This document shows, piece by piece, positions 20,063-29,108 of a stretch of DNA of 64,000 bases. This DNA comes from Haloferula sp. BvORR071 (GTDB lineage Bacteria > Verrucomicrobiota > Verrucomicrobiia > Verrucomicrobiales > Akkermansiaceae). The DNA lies in NCBI RefSeq assembly GCF_000739615.1, contig NZ_BATP01000059.1:232213-296212 (forward strand). Reading direction: 5' to 3'. The notes beneath the pieces were generated by a model that saw only the letters and a program-made list of their open reading frames with translations, ran no database searches and was not told the origin of the DNA. Every line of letters starts with the position of its first letter. Positions within the stretch are counted from its first letter, which is position 1. Made by a program: the position numbers and the translations under genes.

Positions 20063-20908
20063 TCATTCTGCGAGCACATTTCCCAAATATTGGAGCTCGC
20101 TCTCCAGATCGCCGTCATTCTCCAGGGTCGCGGCTACCTCCGCACGGAACTGCTCGCGGAAGCGCTTGCGCAAGCGGTGGACCGCTACGCGCACCGCTGT
20201 TTCACCGATGTCCAGACGGGTCGCCAGCGACCCATAATGCACGGCCCCCTGCTCAAACATCAAGGCCTCCTTGAGCACCTCGAACTGTGCGCCCCTGCCC
20301 GTGTCCGAATACTCCTGACGCAGTGCATCCAGCGTGCGCTCCATCAAGGTGAGCGCCCACTGCCGGTCGAACAAGGTCTCTGCGAGCACGCCCTCCTTGG
20401 CGCTGGCGTAACGCTCCTCGCCATCGAGCGAGTGCAGGCTCACCCGCTCGCAATCGCCACCCCGGCGGAGGGCCTGTTCCCGCCGCCATTCATTGGCCAT
20501 GTAACGGCGGAACGCGGTGAGGAGGAAGGTCCGGAGCCGGCCTTTTTCGCGTTCCGCATCGGCCAGCCAATTCTTCGATAGCAGCATCTCGAAGAAGCCT
20601 TGGGTCAGATCTTCTGCATCGGCTTGTTTCTGGCCGCTCCTCCGCGCAAAGGCATACAGGGGATACCAGTAGTTGCGGCACAAGCGGTCCAAAGCCTCTC
20701 CGCCATCCGGCGCCGCCGCGAGATCCACCAAGGACCAGCGGGTCAGGGGAAAGCCGGCGAGAGTTCTCGCCGGGTGCTTGAGCGGTTCAGGCATCGCCCG
20801 AGTTAGCGCCATGCCCGGAGGAAATGGAAACTTAGATTCGCGGGCAGGGAGCTGAGCCGGGCGGATTGGCTGGGAGACGGGTTGCTCTTTCACGGTGCTG
20901 AGGGTCAT
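20063..20908 (-). CDS. ECF-type sigma-70 family RNA polymerase sigma factor
   Basis: The predicted protein has up to 281 residues. Region 2 is seen as FPLTRWSLV and NYWYPLYAFARRSGQKQADAE followed by DLTQGFFEMLL, and region 4 as YGSLATRLDIGETAVRVAVHRLRKRF (helix-turn-helix). This is the sigma subgroup often paired with protein kinases in PVC bacteria. Alternative starts are the ATGs at 20812 and 20794 (MPEPLKHPAR), which remove a Pro-rich leader with no family character; the true start may be one of these. No anti-sigma factor gene is adjacent, and the kinase gene follows directly. Confidence 0.88.
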   Translation of the reverse strand: MTLSTVKEQPVSQPIRPAQLPARESKFPFPPGMALTRAMPEPLKHPARTLAGFPLTRWSLVDLAAAPDGGEALDRLCRNYWYPLYAFARRSGQKQADAEDLTQGFFEMLLSKNWLADAEREKGRLRTFLLTAFRRYMANEWRREQALRRGGDCERVSLHSLDGEERYASAKEGVLAETLFDRQWALTLMERTLDALRQEYSDTGRGAQFEVLKEALMFEQGAVHYGSLATRLDIGETAVRVAVHRLRKRFREQFRAEVAATLENDGDLESELQYLGNVLAE

Positions 20909-21076
20909 CCGTGTTTCTTACCCGTCTGTGCGCTGTTGTTTCAGGGCGGTGGCGCGCGACTGCAGTGGATCGCGAGAGAGGAGGCATGGCGTTATTGGGG
21001 CGGATTCGCGCAGCCGGAATGGCGCCGCCATTCCGCTACGAGAGGGTTCAGCCATTGCTTCGACCCGGCCCCAAGC

Positions 21077-21526
21077 TCAAGCGATCGGCACGGCGGAGCC
21101 TTGGAATCTGGGCTGCGCCAGGAAGAGCGTGCCGTGATGATTCTCGCAGAGGATCCAGCTCATCTTGCGGTCGATGATGTAGTATTCGAAAGGAGGAGTC
21201 TCGCGGAGGATCTCCGGGATGGCCGAGCCGGTGCCTTCGGCGACCCAGTATTTCCCGTCCTCGTCGCTGGCGAGGAACCAGTAGCTTTCCTCGGGATGAA
21301 GACGCTTCCGCCATTCAGCAAAGACATCGGCGGGGACGTAGGACTCGGTGATCTGATCGAAGGCCTCCCAGAGCCAGATCCGGCTGAGGTCGTAGCGTCC
21401 CCGGCTGAGGAAGCGCTCAGCAATGGAGTCGAGGACCGCTTCGTATTGGCCGACGCGGCAGAAGCGGAACTCGATCGCAGGATGCTCCTTCAATACTTGG
21501 GTAATATTATCGCGGAGGTTCTTCAC
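21077..21526 (-). CDS. Small soluble protein, possibly DUF6756
   Basis: The predicted protein has 149 residues, acidic and aromatic-rich, with no signal or membrane segment. The C-terminal half contains WFLASDEDGKYWVAEGTGS and PPFEYYIIDRKMSWILCENH, a pattern that resembles the DUF6756 family as I recall it. Such SUKH-like small proteins often act as immunity or binding factors, but no toxin gene is adjacent. It is divergent from the unknown gene at 21667. Function unknown. Confidence 0.68.
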   Translation of the reverse strand: MKNLRDNITQVLKEHPAIEFRFCRVGQYEAVLDSIAERFLSRGRYDLSRIWLWEAFDQITESYVPADVFAEWRKRLHPEESYWFLASDEDGKYWVAEGTGSAIPEILRETPPFEYYIIDRKMSWILCENHHGTLFLAQPRFQGSAVPIA

Positions 21527-21666
21527 AGTGGGAGGAGATTCGGGCTTCTATCCGCTCCATAGATTTAATCAAGTTATCTTCACTTTCGCTTTTGGAAGAT
21601 AGGCAGTCCGGGGAGGGGGCGGATTTCCCGTGCAAGCAGGCGGGCGCTGTGCTCAAAAAATATGCG

Positions 21667-21933
21667 ATGAACGTGATCGGCCCCGTACAGTTTTCACCGC
21701 GGTGGAAGGAAGAACTAGTTGGTAGCGTGGGCGGCAAATCCTTCGTGATCGAGTTCAGCATGGGATCGGCCAATCACGCCTACCTGCCGGAGCGGGAAAA
21801 GTGGGAGGCTGTGGCACCCGATTGGGCCAAGCCGATCTGGGAGCAGGTGCGGGAGGATCTGGCGAGCTGGTGCAAGGGGCAGGGGATTCCGCTTACCGTC
21901 GACTCCAATTGCTGGGTCACATTTGACGCGTAA
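21667..21933 (+). CDS. Unknown small protein
   Basis: The predicted protein has 88 residues from the ATG at 21667 (MNVIGPVQFSPRWKEEL); a TTG start at 21592 is possible but gives a low-complexity leader. It is Trp-rich (six Trp) and acidic, with no motif I recognise. A 140-bp AT-richer gap separates it from the divergent gene at 21526. It may form a pair with that gene. Its authenticity is moderately supported by codon choice and a compact fold-like composition. Confidence 0.55.
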   Translation: MNVIGPVQFSPRWKEELVGSVGGKSFVIEFSMGSANHAYLPEREKWEAVAPDWAKPIWEQVREDLASWCKGQGIPLTVDSNCWVTFDA

Positions 21934-22041
21934 AGGGGGTGAAATGACGGGCAGGAAGGGGCTGACGATTTAAAGCTGTTTTTCTAGCATTTGGTGTGGC
22001 GTTCGTGGCGGTCTTGCGCTCAAGTGGTGGCGTCTCCGCGT

Positions 22042-23325
22042 ATGCCGAATCCCCTGCATCGTCGCACCTTGCTCCGCGGCCTTGGCGCGAGCCTCGCCCT
22101 GCCGTGGTTAGAAGCGATGGCGCCACGCGCCCGCGCGGCGACCGTCGCGGGCAAGCCGCCGCAGCGCTTCGCATTCATTTACACGCCGAACGGGTATAAT
22201 CAGCAGAGCTTCGTGCCGAAGGTGACGGGTGCTGGCTGGGAGCTGACTCCGGCGCTGGAGCCGCTCGCGGACTTGCGGAAGGAGTTGACGCTATGCACTG
22301 GCCTAGACCGGCAGTTTGTCGGCGGCACGGGAGTGCATGCGCAGTGCGGGGCCTGCTGGCTGACGAGTTCCCCGCCGAGCGAGACACTGGATGGCGGTTT
22401 CCCCACAAACATCACGCTGGACCAGATCATCGCCCGGACGATCGGCGGGGATACGGTGCTGCCCTCGCTGGAGCTGAGCTGCAATGATTTCACCGACAAT
22501 AAGGAGACGCGCTACTACGAGTGCATCTCCTGGGCGGGGCCGGGCTATGCGGCAGGCGTGGAGAAGAATCCGCGGGCGGTCTTCCAGCGGCTCTTCGGTA
22601 GCGGTGGGCGGCCGTCGCGCGGGGTGCTGGATACGGTGCTGGAGGATGCGAAGGCGCTGCAGGCAAAGCTCGGTCGCGAGGATCGTGAAAAGCTCGGCGA
22701 ATATCTCGAGAGCGTGCATGCCACCGAGCATCGCATCGAGCTGGCCGAGAAGGCTGCCAAGCGGCTGAAGCAGCCGCCGATCCCGGAGCCCGCGGGGATT
22801 CCCGAGCTGCGTGGAGATTATTTGCGGCTGATGGGCGACCTGATCGTGCTGGCGTTCCAGAATGACCTGGCGAGGGTAGCCTCTCTGGTGGTCGATCCCG
22901 AGCGCTGGGATTCGCCGCGGATGTTTCATGGCCTCTTCGACAAGCCGCAGAATCACCATGTGCTGACTCATACCAAGGGCGAGGAGGCAAAGGCGGCGAT
23001 CACCAAGATCGATCGCTTCCATGTGGAGCTGTATGCTTATGTGGTCGGGCGTTTGCGTGAGATCCGCGAAGGGGAGGGGACCTTGCTCGACTCCTGCTGC
23101 GTGGTGATGGGCAGTGGTCTGAGCGATGGCGATACTCACAAGTATTCGGACCTGGAGGTGCTGGTCGCGGGCCGTGCCGGTGGGGTGCTGCAGCCGGGGT
23201 CGCATCATCATTTCGCGGGTGAGGTGCCACTTGCGAATCTGTGGCTGACGCTGGCACAGGCCGCCGGGGTGAAGCGTGAGCGCTTCGCGGACAGCACGGG
23301 TAAGATCAACAAGATCCTGGCGTGA
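22042..23325 (+). CDS. DUF1552 family exported protein
   Basis: The predicted protein has 427 residues. The ATG at 22042 gives a Tat-like signal (HRRTLLRGLGASLALPWLEA), ending near residue 35 (ARA). The mature part carries the typical DUF1552 segments FIYTPNGYNQQSFVPK, SFVPKVTGAGWELTPALEPL and a late HHFAGEVPLANLWLTLAQAAG. The family is abundant in Planctomycetes and Verrucomicrobia and is related to DUF1501/alkaline-phosphatase-fold sulfatase-like proteins; its reaction is unknown. It is translationally coupled with the DUF1592 gene (TGATG overlap at 23323-23327). Confidence 0.93.
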   Translation: MPNPLHRRTLLRGLGASLALPWLEAMAPRARAATVAGKPPQRFAFIYTPNGYNQQSFVPKVTGAGWELTPALEPLADLRKELTLCTGLDRQFVGGTGVHAQCGACWLTSSPPSETLDGGFPTNITLDQIIARTIGGDTVLPSLELSCNDFTDNKETRYYECISWAGPGYAAGVEKNPRAVFQRLFGSGGRPSRGVLDTVLEDAKALQAKLGREDREKLGEYLESVHATEHRIELAEKAAKRLKQPPIPEPAGIPELRGDYLRLMGDLIVLAFQNDLARVASLVVDPERWDSPRMFHGLFDKPQNHHVLTHTKGEEAKAAITKIDRFHVELYAYVVGRLREIREGEGTLLDSCCVVMGSGLSDGDTHKYSDLEVLVAGRAGGVLQPGSHHHFAGEVPLANLWLTLAQAAGVKRERFADSTGKINKILA

Positions 23326-26087
23326 TGCAGCGTCTGACAGCTCTCTTATGTTGCGCTGCCGCGTTGCCGTTGCAGGCCGCGCCGGACTTTGCGCACGAGA
23401 TCCTGCCACTGCTGGAGGATCACTGCTTCGATTGCCATGGCGATGAGAAGCATCCGAAGGGTGGAGTCAATCTGGAGCGCTTCGGTACGGAGGCCGCGGT
23501 GATGGCGGATCGCCCGGCCTGGCAGGCGGTGTTTGACAAGGTGGAAACGCACCAGATGCCGCCGCCGAAGCGCGACTCACAACCGAGCACGGCGGAGCGG
23601 GAGAAGCTGATGGGGTGGATCGAGTCCGTGGCCGCGCGGCCCGATCCTGCGCTGGGTGCGCGCGATCCCGGTCGTGCTGTGCTGCGGCGGCTGACGCGCT
23701 TGGAATATAACAACACGGTGCGCGATCTCTTCGGGCTGAAGCTCGACGTCTTCGTTTTCCCTGAGCGCTTGCCGGTGGTAAGCGATTACTTCCAGCCGGA
23801 TGCCGCCCGGATGCCGGAAATGGTGGCGGTGCCGGTGCGTGAGTATGGGATGAAGTATGCGGTGCTGCTGCCGGATGCCGGATTGCCGGGGGAGAATCGC
23901 GCAGAGCATGGCTTCTCGAACCGGGGGGAGGGCATGAACTTCTCGCCCCTGCTGTTAGAGAAATATGTCTCGTTGGCGAAGGCGATCGTGTGGAGCGACA
24001 AGCTGCCGCAGCAGAGTGCGATCTTCCGCAGCTTGATCTCGGACCCGGCGGCGGTGTTGAAGGCCGAGGCGGTGGCGGAGGAAGAAGATGGCGAAGGCGC
24101 TGCGGATGTATTCCACGCGGTGAGAGCCTTCGCACCCAACCTCGACCTGCCACTGCAGGCGAAGGATGGCGGACCCGTCACCGTGACCTATCAGTTCCGT
24201 TTCAATGTGGATGCGGCTGCACAAGAGGGCGCGGGTGGCGTCTGGGATGCCACGGCCCGCGATCTCACGATCAAGGGTGGAACGCCAGTACGCGTGAGCT
24301 TCGGTCACGATGACCGCAAGGCGCTGGTGCTGACGCCGCGCGATGATCTCTGGGTGGCGGGATTCTCGACCGCGGAGGAGACCTCGGGCGAGTCGCTCTT
24401 CACCAATCACGAGAAGGGCGCGAAGAAGTTGCACTTCACTCTCGGCATTGAAGGTGGCCTGCCCGGTGAGGCGGTGAAGGATCTCGCGCTATGTGCGCTC
24501 AGTCGCGAGAAGGAACACGGCGCGGTGGCGATGACCGTGAAGTTCAGTGGCGGTGGAGCGCACACGCTGAGCGCGGAGATCCCGGAGGGAGGGGGGATGG
24601 GCAATACCTTCTATGCCTTCCGTGCGCCGGAGAACGAGCACATCACGGAGCTGGAGATCGATGGCTCGAAGTTCAGCGGCAACCATGTGCTGTTAGATGA
24701 CCTCGGGTTCATCTGTGAGATTCCGGCGGGCCAGCCTGCGGCACCCGCGGCACTGAAGATTCCACTCAAGCAGCAGCGTGAGATCGCCCGCGAGCGTTTG
24801 GCTGGTTTCCTGCCGCGGGCGTTCCGGCATCCGGTGGAGGCGCGCACCTTGGAGCGCTACTGTGATCTCTTTGCAGATGCGCTCAAAGCGAGTGGCTCAT
24901 TCCCGGCGGCGATGCGTGAGACCTTGGCCGCGGCGCTGGCGTCGCCGGAGTTTCTGTATCTTGCCGAAGTGGCGGAGGGCAAGGCGGCGGTGCGGCCTTT
25001 GGCGGACCATGAGCTGGCGAACCGCTTGGCTTATTTTCTGTGGTCGGCGCCGCCGGACGACGCACTGCTGCGGAATGCGGCTGGGGGAAAGCTGCGCGAC
25101 CCGGCGGGCTTGAAGCGGGAGGTCGAGCGGATGATGCGCAGCCCGCGTGTGCGTGAGTTGGCGGAGTCCTTCGCGGTGCAGTGGTTGCGGCTGGACCAGC
25201 TCTATACCGCCAAGCCGGTTCCCGAACTTTTCCGCGGCTTCTACTATGGCCAGCAGGGCAAGCGCACCCTGCACGGGCCGATGCTGGTGGAGGCCTTGTT
25301 GCTCTTCGATACCGTGATGGTGGAAGACCGCAGTGTGCTCGATTTTGTGGATGCGGACTACACTTGGCTGAACCGCCAGCTTGCGAAGCTCTATGGGCTG
25401 GAGGCCGTGGGTGCGGCCCAACTTGCGAAATTGCCGCCCTCGAGCAAGGATGAGCTCAAGGATCTACGGACGAATAGCTCCTACATACGGGTGCCGCTGG
25501 CTGACCGCAGTCGCGGCGGCTATATCACCATGGCCGGGCCGCTGACGGTGACCTCGCTGCCTTTTCGCACCAGTCCGGTGAAGCGCGGTGCTTGGTTGTT
25601 AGAGGCGATCTTCAACCGCCCGCCGCAGGAGCCGAAGATTGCATTCGTCCTCAAGGATGCTGAGCGGGAATCCTCCACGGCGCAGAGTGTGCGGCAGAAG
25701 TTCGAGCTGCACCGCAATGAGCCGGCCTGCTTTTCCTGCCACGTGCGCATCGATCCGCCGGGCTTCGCGCTGGAGGCCTTTGACCCGATCGGGACCTATC
25801 GCACGCGTGATGGCGAGCAGCCGGTGGATGCCCATGCCGAATGGAATGGGCGGGCCTTCGACGGGCCTGCCGAATTCAAGGCAGCGCTGATGGAGAAGCC
25901 GGATGAGTTCGTGCGCGGGTTCATTGAGCACCTGCTCAGCTACTCCCTCGGTCGCAAGCTGGAGATCTACGACATGCCCGCCGTGCAAGAGATCCAAGCC
26001 GCCGCGGCGAAGGAGAACTACCGTTTTGGCGCGATCGTCGAGGGCGTGGCGACCAGCTATCCCTTTCGGAATCTGCGGCAGAGGTAG
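23325..26087 (+). CDS. DUF1587/1592/1588/1585 multi-domain cytochrome protein
   Basis: The predicted protein has 920 residues and a signal peptide (cleavage after LQAAP, near residue 20). Domains in order: a cytochrome-like CxxCH (CFDCH, near 34-38), DUF1587 (RLTRLEYNNTVRDLFGL), a beta-rich middle part, DUF1595 (PRAFRHPVEARTLERYC), DUF1592 (SPEFLYLAEV, ELANRLAYFLWSAPPDD), DUF1588 with a second CxxCH (CFSCH, IDPPGFALEAFDPIG) and DUF1585 at the end (EFVRGFIEHLLSYSLGRKLE). It is a periplasmic or surface haem protein, possibly used in polysaccharide or sulfated-glycan breakdown, though this is unproven. It forms one operon with the DUF1552 gene. It ends 2 bp before the convergent acyltransferase. 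Confidence 0.93.
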   Translation: MQRLTALLCCAAALPLQAAPDFAHEILPLLEDHCFDCHGDEKHPKGGVNLERFGTEAAVMADRPAWQAVFDKVETHQMPPPKRDSQPSTAEREKLMGWIESVAARPDPALGARDPGRAVLRRLTRLEYNNTVRDLFGLKLDVFVFPERLPVVSDYFQPDAARMPEMVAVPVREYGMKYAVLLPDAGLPGENRAEHGFSNRGEGMNFSPLLLEKYVSLAKAIVWSDKLPQQSAIFRSLISDPAAVLKAEAVAEEEDGEGAADVFHAVRAFAPNLDLPLQAKDGGPVTVTYQFRFNVDAAAQEGAGGVWDATARDLTIKGGTPVRVSFGHDDRKALVLTPRDDLWVAGFSTAEETSGESLFTNHEKGAKKLHFTLGIEGGLPGEAVKDLALCALSREKEHGAVAMTVKFSGGGAHTLSAEIPEGGGMGNTFYAFRAPENEHITELEIDGSKFSGNHVLLDDLGFICEIPAGQPAAPAALKIPLKQQREIARERLAGFLPRAFRHPVEARTLERYCDLFADALKASGSFPAAMRETLAAALASPEFLYLAEVAEGKAAVRPLADHELANRLAYFLWSAPPDDALLRNAAGGKLRDPAGLKREVERMMRSPRVRELAESFAVQWLRLDQLYTAKPVPELFRGFYYGQQGKRTLHGPMLVEALLLFDTVMVEDRSVLDFVDADYTWLNRQLAKLYGLEAVGAAQLAKLPPSSKDELKDLRTNSSYIRVPLADRSRGGYITMAGPLTVTSLPFRTSPVKRGAWLLEAIFNRPPQEPKIAFVLKDAERESSTAQSVRQKFELHRNEPACFSCHVRIDPPGFALEAFDPIGTYRTRDGEQPVDAHAEWNGRAFDGPAEFKAALMEKPDEFVRGFIEHLLSYSLGRKLEIYDMPAVQEIQAAAAKENYRFGAIVEGVATSYPFRNLRQR

Positions 26088-26089
26088 TC

Positions 26090-27883
26090 TCAGGAGCCGC
26101 TCTTGATCTCCTTCTCCAGCAGAGCTTTTACCTGCTGGGCTCCGTATCCAGAGAGGTGGGTGCGGTCGTGGTACAAGAGGTGGCCCTGAGGATCCCAGTA
26201 GCGAATCCCTCCATCCGAGTCGTGGAAGAGACTCTCGCAATCGATCACTGCGACATTCCCGCCTGCCTTTGACAGCACCCGGGAATTCGCGGCCAAGCGG
26301 GCCGTGTGTTTGGCTTGTTCTTCGGAGAAAGGCGGTCGGGCGCCTTGCCGAATTGCCTCACGGGTTGCGGCGGGAGGAAGCATCGGGGGTTGCGTGATCA
26401 GTATGATCTTGCGTGCGAGGGGGCGCAGCGCTTCGAGGGCTTGATCGAGACGCTGTCCTTTTGGGTCCAGCTTGCCCTGCCAACTGCAGGCCAGGATCAG
26501 GAAATCCGGAGCGTCTTGCTGGATGGTTTCGAGGCTCTGGGTCCATTGCGATTCACCCGCGGGAGTCGGGCCGGGAAGCAATGGCAGGGCATCACCGGAA
26601 GCGACGCTGATCACCGTGAGCCGGTAGCCGAGTTCTTCCGAGAGTTGTTTAACCATCTGGCCATACATCGAACCGTGGCTGTCTCCCATCAGCACGATGC
26701 TGCCGGTCTTCTGCTTCTGGTTGAAGCTGAGCTTACCCGTCGAGCCGTTGCTGGCATTGATGTAGTTCGCGTTCTGGATGGCGATTCCGGCCGGGATGCA
26801 GATGAGCAAGCTTGCCGCCAGGATTCCGAAGGCGGGCAGGCGGGCCGCGGGCCGGTTGAGTCGCACTCTGAGAGGGCTTTCGATCAAGCGATAGCTCAGG
26901 GCCGCTGCCGTGAAGGTGATCGCTACTTTGACGATCATCCGGGTCCATTCACCGAGCATCAGGAACTTGTAGTCGACGAAGGAAAAGACCGGCCAATGCC
27001 ACAGGTAGAGCGAATAGGAAAGCTTGCCGACCAGCACCAGAACGGGGCTGGCCAGGATTCGCTGGAGCTTGCTGTCTCCGTTGGGGCCGGTGCCTGCGAG
27101 TACGCAGAGCGTGGCGATCACCGGTAGCAAAGCTTGGTAGCCCGGGAAACCACGTGCTTCCCGCACCAGCCCGAAAGATGCGAGCAGCAGCAGGATACCA
27201 AGCTGCGGTGTCCATTTGAAGCGGGGTTTGTCGCTCTCCCGGCCCGGAAGCAGTGCGAAGAGGCCGCCGGCAAGAAGCTCCCAAGCGCGGGTCGGGAGAA
27301 GGTAGAAAGCCCAGGAAGCTTGGAGCTTTGTCATCGCGATGCATGCGGCCAAGCTGGCAAGCATCAGCCCGGCCATGACGCCGATCATCATCCTGCGCGA
27401 GCGGCGGCGCAGGAAAATCAACAGAAGCGGGTAGAGGAGATAAAACTGCTCCTCCACGGAGAGCGACCAACAGTGGAGGAAGGGTTCCGCATCCGGGGAG
27501 AGTTCGAAGTAGGTCCCCTGAAGCATGAGCTTCACATTGGTCGCGGAGGCTGCGGCGGCGGCCAGATTCCCGCCGGTGGAAGCAAGGTCCTGCGGGGAGT
27601 AAATGAAGAACGCGGCCACCGTTGTGGCGGTGGCCATGGTCAAGAAAGCAGGCAGGAGGCGGGCGATCCGCCGCTGGTAAAACTTCCTGAGGCTGAAGCT
27701 GCCTTTCTCGTGTTCAGCTGCGATCACCGAAGTGATCAGGTAACCGGAGAGAACGAAGAAGACATCCACCCCCACGAAGCCGCCAGGCAGCCACGAGCCG
27801 TGGAGATGGAAGACGAAGACAGCAAGGATCGCAATTGCCCGCAGCCCATCGATGGTGGGCCGGTAAGCAATCGAACTCGCCAT
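26090..27883 (-). CDS. Acyltransferase 3 with SGNH domain (OafA/YrhL type)
   Basis: The predicted protein has 597 residues. The N-terminal 350 residues hold about ten transmembrane helices with YRPTIDGLRAIAILAVFVFH (the conserved H and family start), VDVFFVLSGYLIT and the RxxR-type FYQRRIARLLPAF. An extracytoplasmic SGNH hydrolase-like domain follows, with GSIVLMGDSHGSMYGQ carrying the Ser nucleophile motif and a late YHDRTHLSGYG with the Asp/His pair. This fits O-acetylation of surface polysaccharide or peptidoglycan. No glycan biosynthesis genes are adjacent. Confidence 0.93.
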   Translation of the reverse strand: MASSIAYRPTIDGLRAIAILAVFVFHLHGSWLPGGFVGVDVFFVLSGYLITSVIAAEHEKGSFSLRKFYQRRIARLLPAFLTMATATTVAAFFIYSPQDLASTGGNLAAAAASATNVKLMLQGTYFELSPDAEPFLHCWSLSVEEQFYLLYPLLLIFLRRRSRRMMIGVMAGLMLASLAACIAMTKLQASWAFYLLPTRAWELLAGGLFALLPGRESDKPRFKWTPQLGILLLLASFGLVREARGFPGYQALLPVIATLCVLAGTGPNGDSKLQRILASPVLVLVGKLSYSLYLWHWPVFSFVDYKFLMLGEWTRMIVKVAITFTAAALSYRLIESPLRVRLNRPAARLPAFGILAASLLICIPAGIAIQNANYINASNGSTGKLSFNQKQKTGSIVLMGDSHGSMYGQMVKQLSEELGYRLTVISVASGDALPLLPGPTPAGESQWTQSLETIQQDAPDFLILACSWQGKLDPKGQRLDQALEALRPLARKIILITQPPMLPPAATREAIRQGARPPFSEEQAKHTARLAANSRVLSKAGGNVAVIDCESLFHDSDGGIRYWDPQGHLLYHDRTHLSGYGAQQVKALLEKEIKSGS

Positions 27884-27934
27884 GACACGGAAGGATTGGC
27901 TGGCCGCATCCTCGGCGGCAGGGAGGCAAGCGGC

Positions 27935-29056
27935 TTACTTGCTCACGTTGAAGCGGAACTCGATCACGTCCCCGTCCTTCACCACGTATTCCTTGCCCTC
28001 AATCCGGAGCTTGCCGACTTCCTTGGCACCGTGCTTGGAGCCGGCGGCGACGAGGTCGTCGAAGTGGACCACTTCCGCGGCGATGAAGCCGCGCTCGAAG
28101 TCGGTGTGGATCACGCCAGCCGCAGCAGGAGCCTTGTCACCTTCGTGGATGGTCCAGGCGCGCGTTTCCTGCACGCCGGTGGTCAGGTAGGTGCGGAGGC
28201 CGAGCAGGTGATACACCGCGCGGATCAGCGCGGAAACGCCGGAGTCCGAGATGCCCATTTCACCGAGCATTTCAGTGGCTTCCTCTGGAGTGAGGTCGAC
28301 CAATTCCTCCTCGATCTTGGCGGAGATCACGACGGCTTCAGCACCGTGGGCCTCAGCCGCGAACTTGCGGACCTTTGCGACCCAGGGATGCGAGTCGGGA
28401 TCTGCCATTGCGCCGGCCAGTTCGTCTTCGGCGACGTTGCAGGCAAAGATGGTCTTCTTGTCGGAAAGCAGGAAGAAGTCCTTCATCAGCTCGCGCTCAG
28501 TGTCCGAGAGCGACAGGGTGAGCGCTGGATTGCCGTCGTTGAGGTGCGGCAGAAGCTTGTCGATCAGCTCGACCTCGGCTTTCGATTCCTTGTCGCCGCT
28601 CTTCGCCTTCTTTTCGCGGGAGACGCGGCGCTTCTCCATCGCCGCGATGTCGGCGAGGATCAGCTCAGCATTGATGATCTCGATGTCGCGGATCGGATCG
28701 ACGGTGCCGAGCTCGTGAATGATGTCGTCGTTCTCGAAGCAGCGGACGACCTGCACGATGGCATCGGTCTCGCGGATGTTAGCGAGGAACTGGTTGCCGA
28801 GGCCGGCACCTTCGGAGGCACCCTTCACCAGACCGGCGATATCAACGAACTCGATCGCGGTGGGGACCAGCTTCTGGGAGTTCGAGATCTTCGACAGGAC
28901 GGCCAGCCGTGGATCGGGCACGACCACGATGCCGACGTTCGGATCGATGGTGCAGAAGGGATAGTTGGCCGCCTCCGCCTTGCGGGAACGGGTGACGGCA
29001 TTGAAGAGGGTGGACTTTCCGACATTCGGGAGCCCGACGATTCCGGCTTTCAGCAT
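27935..29056 (-). CDS. ychF: Redox-regulated ATPase YchF
   Basis: The predicted protein has 373 residues, near the family length. The P-loop GLPNVGKSTLFNAVT starts at residue 7, the switch region contains EFVDIAGLVKGASEGAG, and a C-terminal TGS domain ends with DGDVIEFRFNVSK. YchF/OLA1 is an Obg-related ATPase that binds ribosomes and takes part in stress response and translation. The start at 29056 (MLKAGIVGLPN) is fixed by the family N-terminus. It is preceded by the PEP-CTERM gene on the same strand. Confidence 0.97.
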   Translation of the reverse strand: MLKAGIVGLPNVGKSTLFNAVTRSRKAEAANYPFCTIDPNVGIVVVPDPRLAVLSKISNSQKLVPTAIEFVDIAGLVKGASEGAGLGNQFLANIRETDAIVQVVRCFENDDIIHELGTVDPIRDIEIINAELILADIAAMEKRRVSREKKAKSGDKESKAEVELIDKLLPHLNDGNPALTLSLSDTERELMKDFFLLSDKKTIFACNVAEDELAGAMADPDSHPWVAKVRKFAAEAHGAEAVVISAKIEEELVDLTPEEATEMLGEMGISDSGVSALIRAVYHLLGLRTYLTTGVQETRAWTIHEGDKAPAAAGVIHTDFERGFIAAEVVHFDDLVAAGSKHGAKEVGKLRIEGKEYVVKDGDVIEFRFNVSK

Positions 29057-29108
29057 GGCGCGGCGAGGGTTAGGGCAAGGCCGCCGGATTGCCAACGCCC
29101 AAAATCAT

